NCBI GenBank assembly: GCA_009869945.1
Contig: WIXG01000228.1
Span: 1-64,000 of the forward strand
Length of the DNA: 64,000 nt
From: Mesaphorura yosii
Taxonomy: Eukaryota > Arthropoda > Collembola > Poduromorpha > Tullbergiidae
Reading direction: 5' to 3'
Under the pieces are notes generated by a model that searched no databases, was not told where the DNA came from, and was given only the letters and a program-made list of their open reading frames with translations. Shown piece after piece: positions 12,789 through 26,430 of the stretch. Within the stretch, counting starts at the first letter, position 1; the number at the start of each line of letters is the position of its first letter. The position numbers were made by a program, and so were the translations under genes.

Positions 12789-13181
12789 ATGAACGTATCA
12801 CAGAAAAACGCAGAGCTACAAAAAGTGGAGGGCAATGACCGGGGAAGCCTACAGGAATCGAAACGTACACAAACGACGACGAACAGCGGTGGAAGTGGTG
12901 CTGGTGGGGCCAAGCAGCAGCAGCAGGGTGGGGGGGGGGGACGCGGGAAGGAGGGAGAGCGCAGTTGCGCACGTTGCGGTATGCTGACGGAAGGGTCCGA
13001 GGGGGCAGGAGGCAGGCTGAAGGAGGGCGGCCACGTTCAAACCCACCAACCAAGCTACGGCTCCACTGACAGTTTGACAACACCAGCACAATGTGACGTG
13101 ATACAGCGTGGATGCGAATATCCTGCGTTCATCTCCACCAACATCTACAACTCGCTGTCGCTGTTACGCGCACATTCCTGA
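12789..13181 (+). CDS. Candidate low-complexity N-terminal exon (hypothetical)
   Basis: ATG at 12789 opens 130 codons. Residues about 33-60 are Thr/Asn/Gly-rich with runs of Gln and Gly (AKQQQQGGGGGRGK), then SCARCG, then a Ser/Thr-rich part. This is the composition of many arthropod N-terminal coding exons. A GTATGC at 12979 just after CARCG could be a donor; the CxxC would then fit the opening of a zinc-binding domain, but I find no continuation exon. The Gly run comes from a G homopolymer and the region is GC-rich, so a chance frame is at least as likely. Confidence 0.2.
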   Translation: MNVSQKNAELQKVEGNDRGSLQESKRTQTTTNSGGSGAGGAKQQQQGGGGGRGKEGERSCARCGMLTEGSEGAGGRLKEGGHVQTHQPSYGSTDSLTTPAQCDVIQRGCEYPAFISTNIYNSLSLLRAHS

Positions 13182-16100
13182 AAACGGATTGCACTTTTCT
13201 GCGTGCGAGCCACGCTGAATTGGAGAAAATGCGTACGCGCTCATGTTACTAGGGGCAACGATCTTGAGAAACTATCCCGCCAAATCCTACTTACAGCATG
13301 ATCGTGATGAGATGCTCGGCTGACTCGTCAGCGTGGAAAAGTGAAGACTGGCGTGGCATCGCATGGAGAGAAAGAACGGAAGAAAAGGAGTAAAGCGTGA
13401 GCACATGGACGGACGAGAGCAGTAAAAGACTGCACGCCTCGCCCATGCAGCCTTATTTTGCTCACTTGCATCGCGTCAGAACACAGGCGAAAGCATTACC
13501 AAACCTCAGCTTGAGCCTTGCCTTAGCTTGTGCCTTGCTGCCTTGTGCTTGAGAGAGATGATAACATTGGCTGGCTTAGCTTTGGCTATCGGTTTGGATT
13601 CCTTCTTCATCTTGTGCATTATTTTGGTGTAATTTCATTCTCACATTTTATTCTAATGTTGTTGTTACGCTGTTACGCAATGCAATACCATCACTCGTGC
13701 ATCGCGCACAGAAATGTGTAATTGAGAAAAACTCAGTGAGCCCACTCAAAACGCAGCACAGAGACGCAGAGCAGTGATTACAAATTACCACTCTGCTACG
13801 CACTGCACTGTGAGGTTTGCCCATTGCATTGATAAGTTCGTCAGGCCAGGCAGCATGGCAGCCGAGTGTCAATGCAATGCAAAATCACAATTACAAACGC
13901 ACTCAAACTCGGCTCCGACTCAAAGCTGGTCATTAATTATGACCATGATTTTGTGTTTGCAGTTTATTTATTCTTGCCTTATCTTTTTGCAGCCCATAAC
14001 TTTCACCATTCGCATTCGTCAAGAAATTCTCGAGTAATTACGTTTACGCGCAACCTTGTGCAATCTTTTCTATGCTTGAACTTGATCCTGGAAATATTCC
14101 TATCTGCGTGCATTACACATGCACATGCCGTACTTGCTTTCATTCATCGAGAACAGACACTCTGTTTCTGTGATACAGTGACGCCCACAATTTGCAGGAT
14201 GCCGTAGGCTTTTAACAATGCTAATGGAATCACAACCTTGGAGTGGGTGAGATGAACTTGACTTTGGGATTTGGTGGTTTTATTGTAATATTGACTGATG
14301 AAGTACTAGTGTTGTACGTGTGGCGTATGTGGCCATGGCCGTGCTAAATTCACAATGAAATGTCGCAAGAATAGTCGAATTTTTCGTCTACTCAGTCGCA
14401 GCAAACTACATTTCAGATCAAAGTCAATGGCATCGTATTTCCATTTCTTGTTTTAGCTATTGCGCAATGAGCAATAAATATCACGTAATCTGAGTGAAGG
14501 TTACAGAGTCACAGTGCCTTTAATTACACCACAATTTGTTTACTCCGCTTATTGTCGTCAAATTGGGCTTGATAAACGTAAACATTTACAGTTAGTTCGA
14601 AGCCTGCCTAAGCGAGCAAAAAATGGTCGAGGAGAGAAACAAAACTTGCATTGCGTGGCGAAGAGCCGATAATAATAATTTGTTCTTATTTTATCAAGTT
14701 TGTAACAAAGATTGCATGCGAGTACTTTATTACGATTCCGTTAGAGTAATCATAATTATTACAGCCGAGATTGTATTACATTGTGGCTGAACTAGAAACT
14801 GGTTGAAACGCAATAATTCAGTAATGTTACTCATCTCATCAGCGACATTGTTGAGCGGCGAAATAATAATTTCCTTGTAGACTTTTTGCAAAGCGAATGC
14901 GAACGCACTACGTCCAAGATCTCTTTGTTGTGCTGTTGCAGTTGGCCAACAGGATGGCGGCCGGCCAACCTGCACCGGTACTTTGCATAATAATTCTCTA
15001 CTTTGTTTTTGTTGTTTACCAACAATTGGCTGGTTGGCTGGCTGAGTTTCGACGAAAAGAGAAAAGTACAGTACTCTGCAATTTCCCTGACGTTATGCAA
15101 AACTAACAGTAAGATTGCTGCACAGCAAGAACAAGATCGAGATGTACAGTTGCTCCCATTTCGCATTTCGCATTTGGACTCGTACCATGATTTCAGGCTT
15201 CCTTTCCATGCGTACAAGTATACTTTTCAATTATTCAGAATAAACAAGAAATTAAGTACGATGAAAAACATCGTCATGAAAGATTAAAGTTCTCGTCTCT
15301 TTGGTCTGAGATTTAGGTTGAGTTGCATCTTGAGCAGGGTTTGCTTGTTCGCTCCTGGTCACAGCAGAGGTTAGTAAACTTGGCTGAGATAACGAAATGC
15401 AGCGAATGCAGATCTCTTCTGCTGTGCAAACGCGTGCACGGATAATCTTGATTTGATATGATTTTCTTGTATTAAGACTGCCATTGCCATTGCGAATTCA
15501 TGCATTGCATTGGACTCGTATAAGATTGCTGCTTCTCGAACAAGCAAGTGTTGTGCTGCGACAAATGACAGGAGAGTCCGGTCATAAATCGACAGAGAAA
15601 TTAGGTGACTCACGCCGCAACAATGCGGCAGCACCTGCAACAATGGCGATCGAGCTAAGAACAGGAATAATTGATGGTTCGGGTGCGAGTACATGAATTA
15701 TTACCATTGTGAGGTTGTAATTATCGCAAATTAAATTACACTGCAAAGCGTAGAATAGAATGCACTTCCTCTGTTTACGATTTTCACTTCGCATGTGTCA
15801 AGTCTCTCTCGCACTCGTCGTATTTGTGCTTATGCGTTGAGCAATAATCACAATGCTCTCACGTTGCTCTTCAACAGGTTTAATTGCGCCGTTGTAAATT
15901 TTCTGGTTTCGGCACAACTCGTTTGATTGTTATTGTTTACAGCAATTAAAATATCGAAGAGATGCTTTGAATTCACGAGAAGCAGCAGGTGAGGTTCAGA
16001 TTATACTACAAACGAGAATGCGTGGAATAAAATCATGCTGTTCGCTGTACCGTGACCATGGCGAGAATGCTTTAACTTGGTGAACACGGTTATAAATGAT

Positions 16101-19100
16101 AATGATACAAGATTCGATAGCGAGCGCACTAATTACTTGCTCGTATCGTCATCATTTGTGCTTGTAGTTTGTGCGTTGTCTCCGCGTAAAGCGTAGTTGC
16201 CCGTGTCCACTGCTGCGTTGCTGCTGCATCGGCCTCATAAAATATGCATCCGTCTGTACAAAGCAAAGAATAACGAGGAATTCAATTCAGGAGCGTGAAT
16301 GCAGAGCAGCAGCAGCAGACGACGTAGCTCGAGTGCTCAATGACAATGGATGTTTTTACAAATCCGTGCATTTTAACTGCGCAGGTCTCAATTCTGTGTA
16401 AATTCTATTCTGTTTTTCTGGCATAATCATTATCATCATCGTTCCTCCGTCATTATGCATTTTAAAATAGGAAAGGAGTGAAAAGTCAGTGAATCACATA
16501 CGCGAGTAAAAAATCACAAAAGCCCATAAGACCCCAACCAGCGAGCGGGCATGCGGGCGAAGTGAGGCGAGAAGAGAAAATGAGTTCTTTTTCAAGACTA
16601 GTCAATTTTTTGTTGTGTTTTTATAAAAGTTGGTTGAAAAAATACAGCACAAAAGAGAAGAATGGCAAAAATAAAAAAAAAACAGAATTTGAGCTGAATT
16701 TCCGTGGCGGTGGAGCAGCTCGCTCGCATGTGAACATTACGTATTTATAATATCAAATATGAACTTGATATAAAAATAATAATACTCATAACATAAAGGA
16801 ACTGCTGTTGCATTTTGCATACCGAACGCAGTACAGGCAAACACAATGAGCAACAACTTCCTAACTCGATTCTCTGTGTACAGAAATACTTTTAGCCTCA
16901 GCTCGACTCCCTCAACAACAACGACTCCAAAGGACGACGTATCACGCGTAACGCGGCAGAGGAATACCAACTAAGCCGAGCAGCGGACGAGGCAGAGAAC
17001 CAAACGCACATGCACGTGGCTCCGTTTTTGTATGCGTTCCTTGCGGAGAAAGAACAAGAGAGAGATGTGTGGAGCTGTAATGATCTCGTGAGTGTATGTA
17101 CGTGGAGGCGAGGGCCGAGTTCAATGAACTCATCTGACTCCACGTGTACTCCAAATTCTTGCCATGCCACTGAGGAACAGCAGCAACGCAGTGATCATCG
17201 TCACCAGTCACAACGCGCAGCAAAAAGTGCGTGAAGGTAAGCCGCGCCTCAGAGCAAACGGAAATTTCATGGAATCGGCATAGGTTCGAGTTGGTCAGGT
17301 TGAATACGAATACACTTCATCGTCGAACAAGAATGAACTCAGAAAATTGTGTATGAACAGAAATAGAACAGAATACAAGGGATTGTGTAAAAATAAAATG
17401 TAAATATCCCGAAATAAACAGGGCAGATTTCGCATCGCAATCTTCAATCAAAATTTATGGGACCACGTGAAATATTCAGTGAATTTCTTGTTATGAAATT
17501 TATCGGGAGATGATCTCGCCTGTGTTTACTCTGATATTGGATATAAAAATAAAATCCGAATGTCAACAATTCGGGACCCACGAAATAATGCCCATTCAAT
17601 TGGATTGTGCGTGAGAGCCCAACTAAATCAGAAAATTGCATTTTCCAACACCAGCTTAACAACAACATGATGTGAGTTTGTGAATTACGCCGCATGTTAT
17701 GCGTGTATGCACACCGTTGGCTTGTTTTGTTCCGTGCTCCCATCAAAAACACTGAAAGCTGAACGAAATTTGTTTTTAGAATCCTAGGCCTCGGCCTCAA
17801 CGGCCACTTGCACATTCTGCTTCCACTTGGCTTTGGCTTTGCTGAGGAAATTGTGTTTACTTTTGCCATGCTCGATGCTAGAGGAGGTTTTCAGAATGAA
17901 GAACTTGCAGTATCATTCATTCTCGTTCTCACGGACTGCGGCCTTTTTCTCTCACATGCGAAACCACAACTATTTTGTAATAACCTCACCACCAATTCGA
18001 TTAGTTTGATATTACGCGTCAGACACTATTTCACGCCCAACAAATTAATTTCGCAATTAGCGAGCTGGAAAGATTCACGGTGAGAAACATATGCTGTGCG
18101 ATGTTTCCGTTAATTGGAAGCACGGAATTAATGCGTAATTTTCTGCACATTAATTTCTCTACCTTCTGTGACATTTAAAAAGCATGACACGAACTATCCT
18201 TGTAAATTGATGTGTTACAAATTGGAATGAACTCACGTGGAATGGAAAGCGAGCTTTCATCTAGCGCACGAGTATAATTATTGCGCTTCCTCCCGGTCAT
18301 TTTGTGAGCACGTGGAAAAGAAAGCTCTGAAATTCAGTATTAAGCCAGGTAGCAAGTATGAGTCGCATTTTTATTTAGTTTTCGTTCCTTTGCTTCAGCT
18401 GTAGTGTCACGATTGCTACTAAACATATGTTTAACTAGCATCCAACATAAAATGTGGATAGGAGAAACAAAATTATGCAATAGCATAAAACTGTGCGTTA
18501 GATTCCAGATAAAAAGGAGCGTAGAGCAATAATGCCCCAGCCGTTCTCCGAGAACGTTGCTTTCTCCATTTATTGACATTGTGCGCTCCTGTTTGACAAA
18601 GGCGAGCATCAGACAAGCAGCGGCAAAATAAATGCATTACAATATATAAAACTCTTTTTCAGATTGTATTATGACAAGATGGCATACGATAATATATCAA
18701 GTTGGAATGTAGAGCAGTATGAAAAATAACGTTTAGGAGGAAAGTTTTACGTGTAATGTTCCTCCAGAGCACTACGGAGAAGAAAACCTCAAGTCCAAGA
18801 GTAATGTGTTGCTCTCATGCTCTCAGTTGTGATTCAGCGGCGCTGGTAACATTAGTCGAACGGAATCAAAGAAGAAAAAAAGAGTGAAAGTGGAGAAAGA
18901 AGGAAGTGTTGGAATCGTGTACGAAGAGCGAGTGTGGCACGTGTAGCTCGCATCGATTTTCCAGCTAATGTCGATGTACATGCTGTGCGCTATGGACAGA
19001 GAAAGAAATAGAGGAAAACATATTTGGAGAGAGAGAAAACGTTTTAAAGTAGTCCTTCAGAGCGCCTGAGACCGCGCTACGCAGTGTTCTCGCAATACTA

Positions 19101-20573
19101 CAGAGCTTGCCCGAAATTTGGAGAATTGCAGAGAAAGCTGGAGAGGAAACGACTTGGCTGAGTTCGTTCTCCGTTTTGACTCACCGTGCCCATAATGCAC
19201 TGTTGCTCCGTGTCCGTGTCACAGCAGTTCTCTGCCTGATGATCTCGGAGCGTAAGAAAGTGAAAGTCGCCCGTTCTTCATTTCTTTCGCATGCAGTACG
19301 CGAGGAACACAGAACACGGAACGGCGGACGGAATTAAAGTGCTTTCTAGGACGAAATAATACAAACTGCCTTCGTCTTTTGGTGCTCGCACTCGCGTGCG
19401 GCTGCAAGCGAGCTGCAGCAAGGGTGATTCCTAAAATTACTTGTGCGTTTTAAAGAAAACATCGGAAATCAGAAGAACAAAGGAAAATATCAGATTATTC
19501 GGGTACACACGAAAATGGGAGAAAATCATAATGCGGTATACATGCAGGCTAGACTGACAAGACCCTGCTGTCCCAAAAGATATGAAATTCTGATGAGCGC
19601 GGGGTTAAACACGTAAACGAGTCGTGTGTTATTGTTATGTAAAATTATACAAAAATGTCAAAGCCACCAAAATTATGTATTCTCTCTGTTTTCCTTTCGT
19701 TCGTATTTGTCCTTGTGTGAAATGCTCCAAGTAAATTAACTTAATGTACTCATATTATTTTATATCTTGAATTCCCTGGAAGTGTGAAGGAAAGGCAACA
19801 AAGAACGCAGAACTCGTACGCATTTGACCTTCACTTCTTTCGTACTGTCACAATAAACTTTGGACACGAGTTTTACTGTTTCATTGTTTCGCGCTTGACA
19901 ACTTTTCACGAGAAGAGCCTTTTCTATTTCTATTTCTACATGATAAAACGAAGAAAGTTTGCGGGTCAATAAATTAAAATCAGCGCAGAACTTATCCCTG
20001 TACAGATTTTCGTATGCGTATGAATGAATCATATGGCAGAGCGGCCGATGAATGGAAAAATCTTCCCAGGAAGCGTGCCATGCATGCTTTCGGCAGAGAA
20101 ACCTCGCGTGTAGCGTCTTTTTGTGGAAGCATAAACATTTGATTGCCAATAAATTCTTGACTATAACCCCTTTCTACATACAAATTATTTTATTGATGCT
20201 TGTCGCAGTTTATGTTTCCTCTCGCTTTCATCGTGCACTCGCACGTGATTTCCTTGCATGATCCATATCGCACTTGGCTACAAATGTGCATCACACCTTC
20301 TTTCTATTCTACTATTCTGTGCTACTAAACTTGGAATTTGATAAACTTTCTAGTGAATTAATTCCTTTTGTGACTGACAATCACCTCGATTTCTTTCTGA
20401 GTTCTGGCGCTCATGCACTGCAATTCTTTGTCTACTGCCAACACGAACCAATTACATTCCTCTTCCTTTTTCCTGATATTTCCGTAGCCGCACAAAAGAA
20501 GTAAGGAATTTCGGAACGCCTTTCGTAACGATGCCCTTTCCAAAAGAATGAGAAAGTAAATAATAAGAACAAC

Positions 20574-20864
20574 ATGAAGAAGAGAATCATCGGTTCATTA
20601 TTTTTTATGTTGCACAGAATATCAACTATCAGTGCTACTTGTGGCTGCCTCCGTCTTTGCGCACTGCTCTCTGGAAGTTCTATTTATACAAGTAATGTGA
20701 AATATTATCCTGGAGACTACAGAAATAATCTCTTCCAGTCGTCGGTGTCAATTTCAATATATTTTCCCTTACAGAGCTTTCTCTGTGCCCGGAATTGCGT
20801 GCTTGCAAGGAAAGGCACTTGCAGAAATCGAACACGGGGCCATTATGTCCGTAGATTTGGCTAA
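20574..20864 (+). CDS. Candidate small secreted cysteine-containing protein (hypothetical)
   Basis: ATG at 20574 starts MKKRIIGSLFFMLHRISTIS, a signal-peptide-like leader, followed by CGCLRLC and, at the C-terminal end, CARNCVLARKGTC. Unspliced it gives 96 residues. A GTAATG donor (about 20691) with the good acceptor TTTTCCCTTACAG (about 20774) would remove roughly 90 bases and shift to another open frame ending LCPELRACKERHL and a short Cys-containing tail. Neither version matches a family I know. It could be an antimicrobial or toxin-like small peptide, or chance. Confidence 0.22.
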   Translation: MKKRIIGSLFFMLHRISTISATCGCLRLCALLSGSSIYTSNVKYYPGDYRNNLFQSSVSISIYFPLQSFLCARNCVLARKGTCRNRTRGHYVRRFG

Positions 20865-23800
20865 ATTGGCGCGTGCGGGGCTCAGCGAAGCAACGGCCGC
20901 TGCGGCTTCGAGTATCAAGTTACAAGTTTAATATTTATTTTTAAGCTCCAAATTATATGCCAACTGCGACAAGTAAGACCTGAAAGCTGCTGCCGTACTG
21001 CTTTTCACAATCTTCAGCATCCCTTAATTGCTGGAACTGCAGTGTTTTATGACGGCTTACCGGTCGTTTGTTAATAAGCCCTACAATTATAAAATACAGT
21101 TCACCGATTTGGAAATATTCCCCTAACACAGACGAAGCTTCATTTTAAATTGTCGGTTCTATTACATTAAAACTGAGGCGAAATGGAAAAGATGGGATAT
21201 TTCAACAATGCAGAATTGCTCAGAGCAACGGAGGCTAACCAATTAAAAAGTTTCCCAGAACATTGTTCCAGAATCGAAGCAAAGCTGGTGCTGACTCCTG
21301 ACGTCAGTAAAGTCTTAAATGTATGAACTCAGCCCAATTAAAATCGCTGCAAACAAAAACAAAAATCCCAATCAGCCAAATGCCGACTTGGCACCGTAAA
21401 GGACAAAGAGTGCGTTTTTAATTAGTTTGCATTTAAACATAAATCTCCTCGCAAAATAACTAATGAACACTTCATTCATTATTTGGTTGCCTCGCTTATT
21501 CGTTGTTTCCTTTCTTGCCATTTCGTATTTCGTGAAGAAATGGATTGCTATAAAAAAAAAAGGCATCATCGAAAGAATCGTATTACGAATAGCGGGAGCA
21601 ATAAAGCAAAGTGAGTTTGAATATATGATTTGTCCAAATTACTGATCCGAATTTTTGGGCCCCTGATCTGATCAGCCATCGGCTATTTTCATGTTCGTGA
21701 GGTCTGGCCGGCTGCAAGTGCTAATGCAAGCTTTAGTAAAGTTTCCAGCTCCAGAATTCGTTAGGCTTCCTGGCCGAATAAAGCCCTAATAACTCAATCA
21801 TCAGGAATTACGACTTACGAGAGTGAACGCAAACTTCAATTTAGGTTAAATTGGACAGAATAGTTAACTTGCTCAAATCTCACCAGCTCCGTGTCATATT
21901 CCAAGTAAGTTATGTCATAAACTATAACCTTGAGTTTTATTACGCAGAAAGAACGAGCTCCATAAAATTTTACGGTCATGTAAAAAGTTATGCATTTCTT
22001 TTGTTGTTTTGCAACGAAGATGGTAAATTACTGCAATGTGCGAAATAAACTTTTAGTATCTGATAAATGCTTCCTCTCATTATTAGCTCGTGCCTTGCAG
22101 GTCACGAAAGTCTAGCACAAAACCAAGGACAAGTAAAATATTATGGGCTTTGATATTTATGCTCAAACGGAAATGAAGGAATCACGGTAGAGTTTTGGAA
22201 TTTTACGTATAAATCTGTACGGTATTCCCAGTTCATTATTTTTTTAACTCTATAATGTTAAATTTGATTCGGAAAAGATTTACTTCATGCGTCTTCTTGC
22301 ACACGTATTAAAGGCTGTAGTGTAAACCACAAATTAAATTATAACGCGCAAATTTGTGCACAAAAGCAGGTCTCCCGGGAAAGCTCTTACTCGAATGTGC
22401 TTCTGGCAAGTACAGCCGCAATTTATTGTGGATGTTTTTAATTAATTCTACGTAATTATGATTTCCAGGGAAGATAATTGGACCACCCAACGCCAACAGA
22501 AACAGTATCGTTTAGCATCCAGTGCAAGTTTGCACGCGGAATGCATGCGGAAGAGCGCATGCGGATGCGAGCGATATGTTTGCGGTCACGTTATTGCGTC
22601 TCGCGTTGCACCACGAGGTTGGAGGTAAAGGTTAAAGTTTGTGTTGTCTCAGAGATGAGTTGTGGTGCTGAAGCGTTCTCAATAACGAATGCTAATTTAA
22701 TCTACTTGAGAATGTTGTAGTAATAAATTTTATGAGTACCGCTCGTGAAATTCTTGGAAGACCTCTGACTCACTGCTCGTGACTTTCGCCCTTACCGTGC
22801 GTTTCGCGGAAAATGAAAATTACAACCGCATTTAGTGACTACAGCGTAGCATAGCACTTTGCATCATGCAAGCCAAGTCAAGCAAGCGCAAACTCATCAT
22901 CCACTTTGCTAATTGCGTCCGTCCGAATGGGCTTTACTTTGAAAGCATCGCACTTCGCATCAGTATTCACAAGAAATTGCAATAAAAAAGAAGGTGGAAG
23001 AGGGAAAATTGATGATATCATGGCACGCATTATTTACAACATTCCTCCACACTGTGCAATGTGTAATTTGAACCGTGCAATTTTCTTGGACAAGATAATA
23101 GCATAGCAACCGGAGAGAACGACGCACTCACAGGCGCACTCGTATTAGCAATCGGAGCTCTGCTCTGCTACTTTGCACAAAATCAGCCCAGAATTCTTTG
23201 TTTGGATAAGCCAGGGCCAATGCTTTACTTGTATTGTGTTACTTGCGCGTATTTTCACACGGAGCTCTCAATTGGCAATTAAAATTTTAAAAGTACGCGT
23301 ACGCGCATTACAAATTCAACTTCTGCGCTCACGCGCTGCAGCCATTGCACTTGTCAATTCAGCGAACTACACAGTCTCACGATTGAGTTGACGTGCCCTG
23401 CCGCATTCGCGTTCATTGCCTGGCCTGGCGATTTGTACTTTGTCCGAGTACAAAGCTGAAGCTCGTTTATTTCATGCGTTTCTCACTTTTTTTGTGGCCA
23501 CCGAGCTCTTAAAAATGCAATGTTTTCAACCTTTACAATACAATATGTAATACATTCAACAGTGTTTTCAGTGCTTGCATCATCGTCGTCACACTGCAGT
23601 GTTGCTCGTATTTGCGCTCGTCTTGTTACCAAGTGAGATTTTGAAAATATTTATTCTCGGTATACCAGAAGAGTTGCGAGTATACTGCAACAACACCGAG
23701 CTCGCACGCATGCACGGCAGCAGCATAGCGGTGAGTTCATCGAACCCGTTTGTATTTACGTGCGTTGCGTCCTGCGTTGATGTTGATGGTTCTCGGAGCC

Positions 23801-25787
23801 CGCAGCTCAACTCCAACGCCAACTTACATTAACGGACACATTACGTGAATCTACAAATGTAAATACAAATATTCTTGCACTCTCGCTGCCGCTCCTGCAC
23901 TGTCTCGCAGATCAGAATGTGTGTGGTGCAAGCAGAAGAGTCATAAATACGTGCATATTTAATGGCCAACTGTCCAACACGAAATTAAAGTATGCACTGC
24001 TCAGAAATCTTGTGTTTTGTGGGTTCCAGAGACAATTAATGCCGCAAAATACATGTACAGTTGACAAATTAAAAGTAGATAATTTGGCATGTCGCAAGCG
24101 CATGAAGTTGTCGACTTTGTCACAACCCAGCCCACACAATGCGAGGTCATATTTCGAAGTCTTCTCGTCATAATTACTCGTGTGTCGTTGTCATCCGGTC
24201 AAATGTCAGAGAAAATTTATGCTCCGCACTCCAAAACTCGCAGTGGGAATTAGTCTGATGTGATATGCGAAGTGCAAGAAAAGTTACGACTGCGAAGAGC
24301 GTTAAAGAGCACGTCATAAAACTTTAAAGTTGCTGTCATCTTGTTTTACATGGTTTAATGAATAATTCCGAGCTGCAGCCGCGCATTTACGGGTTTATAA
24401 TTACCTTCACTTGTGGAAAGTCATGCGTACTGAATTTAACATCTCAATAAATTGTGGCAGCGTCATTTCAGAACCAACGCCATGTAATGTGCTTGTAATT
24501 CTCATTCCACTGTACCAAAGTGAGTTTGTGGGGATTAGTGCGGACATGTTTAAGGAAACCACAAATCTCCTGTAAGAATTTTAACAATGACCTCAGACTC
24601 CAGTGAACGTTTGTAAGACAGAGCAAGACAAGGCCTTAGGTTTCGTAAGCAGTAGTGAAGTTAATAACCGTAATTACAATTTATTTTTATAACTTGTAAT
24701 TTAGAGTAAATCTTTTCCTTACAAGTACAACTCGTACAAGCAGCCATTAAAGTCATGTTCGTTGACGGCCCCGGATACTCCTAAACCGCATACACAACAA
24801 TTATTCCCTGCCCTGCACTTTGCATTTTGGATGTAAGAAATCGACGTTGTGATGAAATCATATACTTAATGGGCACATAATGTCACATGTTCCACGATTA
24901 GCCCCGAAGTTATATGCTGGAGTTTGGTTTTGGATTGAAAATTTGATCGAAATAAGTTGAGGTCCAGGCCCAACTTATGCGATACTCATGATTACTGATA
25001 AACAATGAAAATACTCACAACATTGGCGCTAATATGGAAAACCGCAGCTAAGTACACTTGCGATTGCTGATCGTTTGCTCTCCAATGTTTTTGCGTACTT
25101 GTAATAATTACTCCAGCAGCTTGATAAATGCTTTGCTTTGAGTGATCGTGGCGTGGTGGTCACAGTCGTAATTATAACGCAGCGTTGCGGTGGTTGTCAT
25201 CGATTGCAATTTGAGTTGTGCGTTGTGGCTTGAATGAAGCGAGGCGACGCACAACGCACGATGAGGCGTAGGGAAAAGTACCAGCTTGCGGTTTAATTGC
25301 CTTGATTTCTTTCCTCATTTATCATAATTAGTGTTGCTCTATTTTAGGACTAATCTCGTGACTCGTGTCCGAAGCACAGAACAAAATGCATACAGGAGAA
25401 GACATGACAATGTTTTGACGCTGTCCACTTGAGAGCCGAACGGTTTTTGTGACATACTAATTGTAAATTGAACTCAAACGATGAGGACAATTGACAGAAT
25501 TAAGCAGGCTGGCTACCAGTGGCTAGCCTGAGTTGTGTGACCTCTACTCAATTCAGCTCCATTATGACTAAGGCAGGGAACCTCGAATCGACGAATATGA
25601 CCGAATGCTGCGCGTTTCATTCAACCGTGCTTGTCTGTCGCTTGTGAAGTGGACGCATTCGGCGTTTAGTGTCCAAGTGCAGCACTTGAATGTATGTTTA
25701 GTAGGTTAAACTCTAATTAATTCTACGCTAATTAAAGAGTCATTAATCATTGCACGTCCAAAACAGTGCACGGAGAGTCCTAATTCC

Positions 25788-26430
25788 ATGCTGCTAAGCA
25801 TGGCCTGTACGTTTAGCGGACTGAAGAACGCTGCTGCGAAGATCGTGGCCTCATTTCGACGATGCGTGGCTGAAATACATTCGAAGGCGCAGGCTCATTC
25901 TCTTATTCGCTCCCTGGCTTATTTAACAAGGACAGGGTACGAGACCCCGTGCAGGAAGTCAGACAGGCTTTAGACTCCTGAGTTCTTCCGAGGCCTCCGC
26001 ATAACACTTTCCTGCAGGGACCGTGATTTATCCACAAGTTCACAGGGGCGAAGGAGCGAACTCGGACAGGGCTCTAACGACGCTAGATACTCGTGGTTCT
26101 ATCGGGGCCAACTCTGCGGAACTCGAGCTGATGCTGCACGTGCCAGAGGAAGAAGACAGAAGCTGGCACGTGTACGACTCCTGCGTGTGGCTGTTAGCTG
26201 TGCATTGGCTTCGTCAGGGAAAGTGCGGGTGCGACCCGAGTAATAAAGATGCACGCAGGCAGAGCAACTGCAAGAAGGTAAGATGGAGGAAAAGGAAAGA
26301 GAACGTCTTTTTATTTTCAATTCTCAGGTTGAAGGAACTTTCAGCGGCAAAGGCAATAACAACACCAAAAAACAGAAGAGATGAGGATGTGTACCAGGAA
26401 GATGATCATCAGGAAGAAAGACGCTAAAAA
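25788..26430 (+). other. GC-rich stretch with exon-like frames and a possible mini-intron (unassigned)
   Basis: The stretch is GC-richer than its flanks. ATG at 25788 opens 61 codons. A second open frame covers about 26023-26427 and contains SWHVYDSCVWLLAVHW and GKCGCDPSNKDARRQ. Inside it, AAG|GTAAGA at 26278 and TTCTCAG near 26327 look like the borders of a roughly 50-base intron; splicing would continue as KKVEGTFSGKG and stop soon after. A different joining at about 25937 and 26017 gives another frame. I recognise no domain, and the competing reading frames prevent a confident model. Confidence 0.25.

Larger units (their letters stand above)
11124..25787. other. No recognised gene; long region with two weak ORF candidates
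   Basis: About 14.6 kb. From 11.8 to 13.4 kb it is richer in GC and CpG than its surroundings and therefore carries long accidental frames on both strands. Simple CTTGG/CTTGC repeats occur near 12605-12630 and 13505-13550. No family-level similarity, tRNA or clear exon chain was found. Candidates at 12789 and 20574 are listed separately. Confidence 0.45.

Noticed and set aside
23340-23365. Match to the miR-92/miR-25 seed region (CATTGCACTTGTC)
   Set aside because: The rest of the mature sequence does not fit, and no complementary arm lies within about 100 bases upstream or downstream to form a hairpin.
23575-23832. 85-codon frame with a hydrophobic start
   Set aside because: It begins at TTG with no in-frame ATG before the hydrophobic part, and I see no convincing upstream exon.
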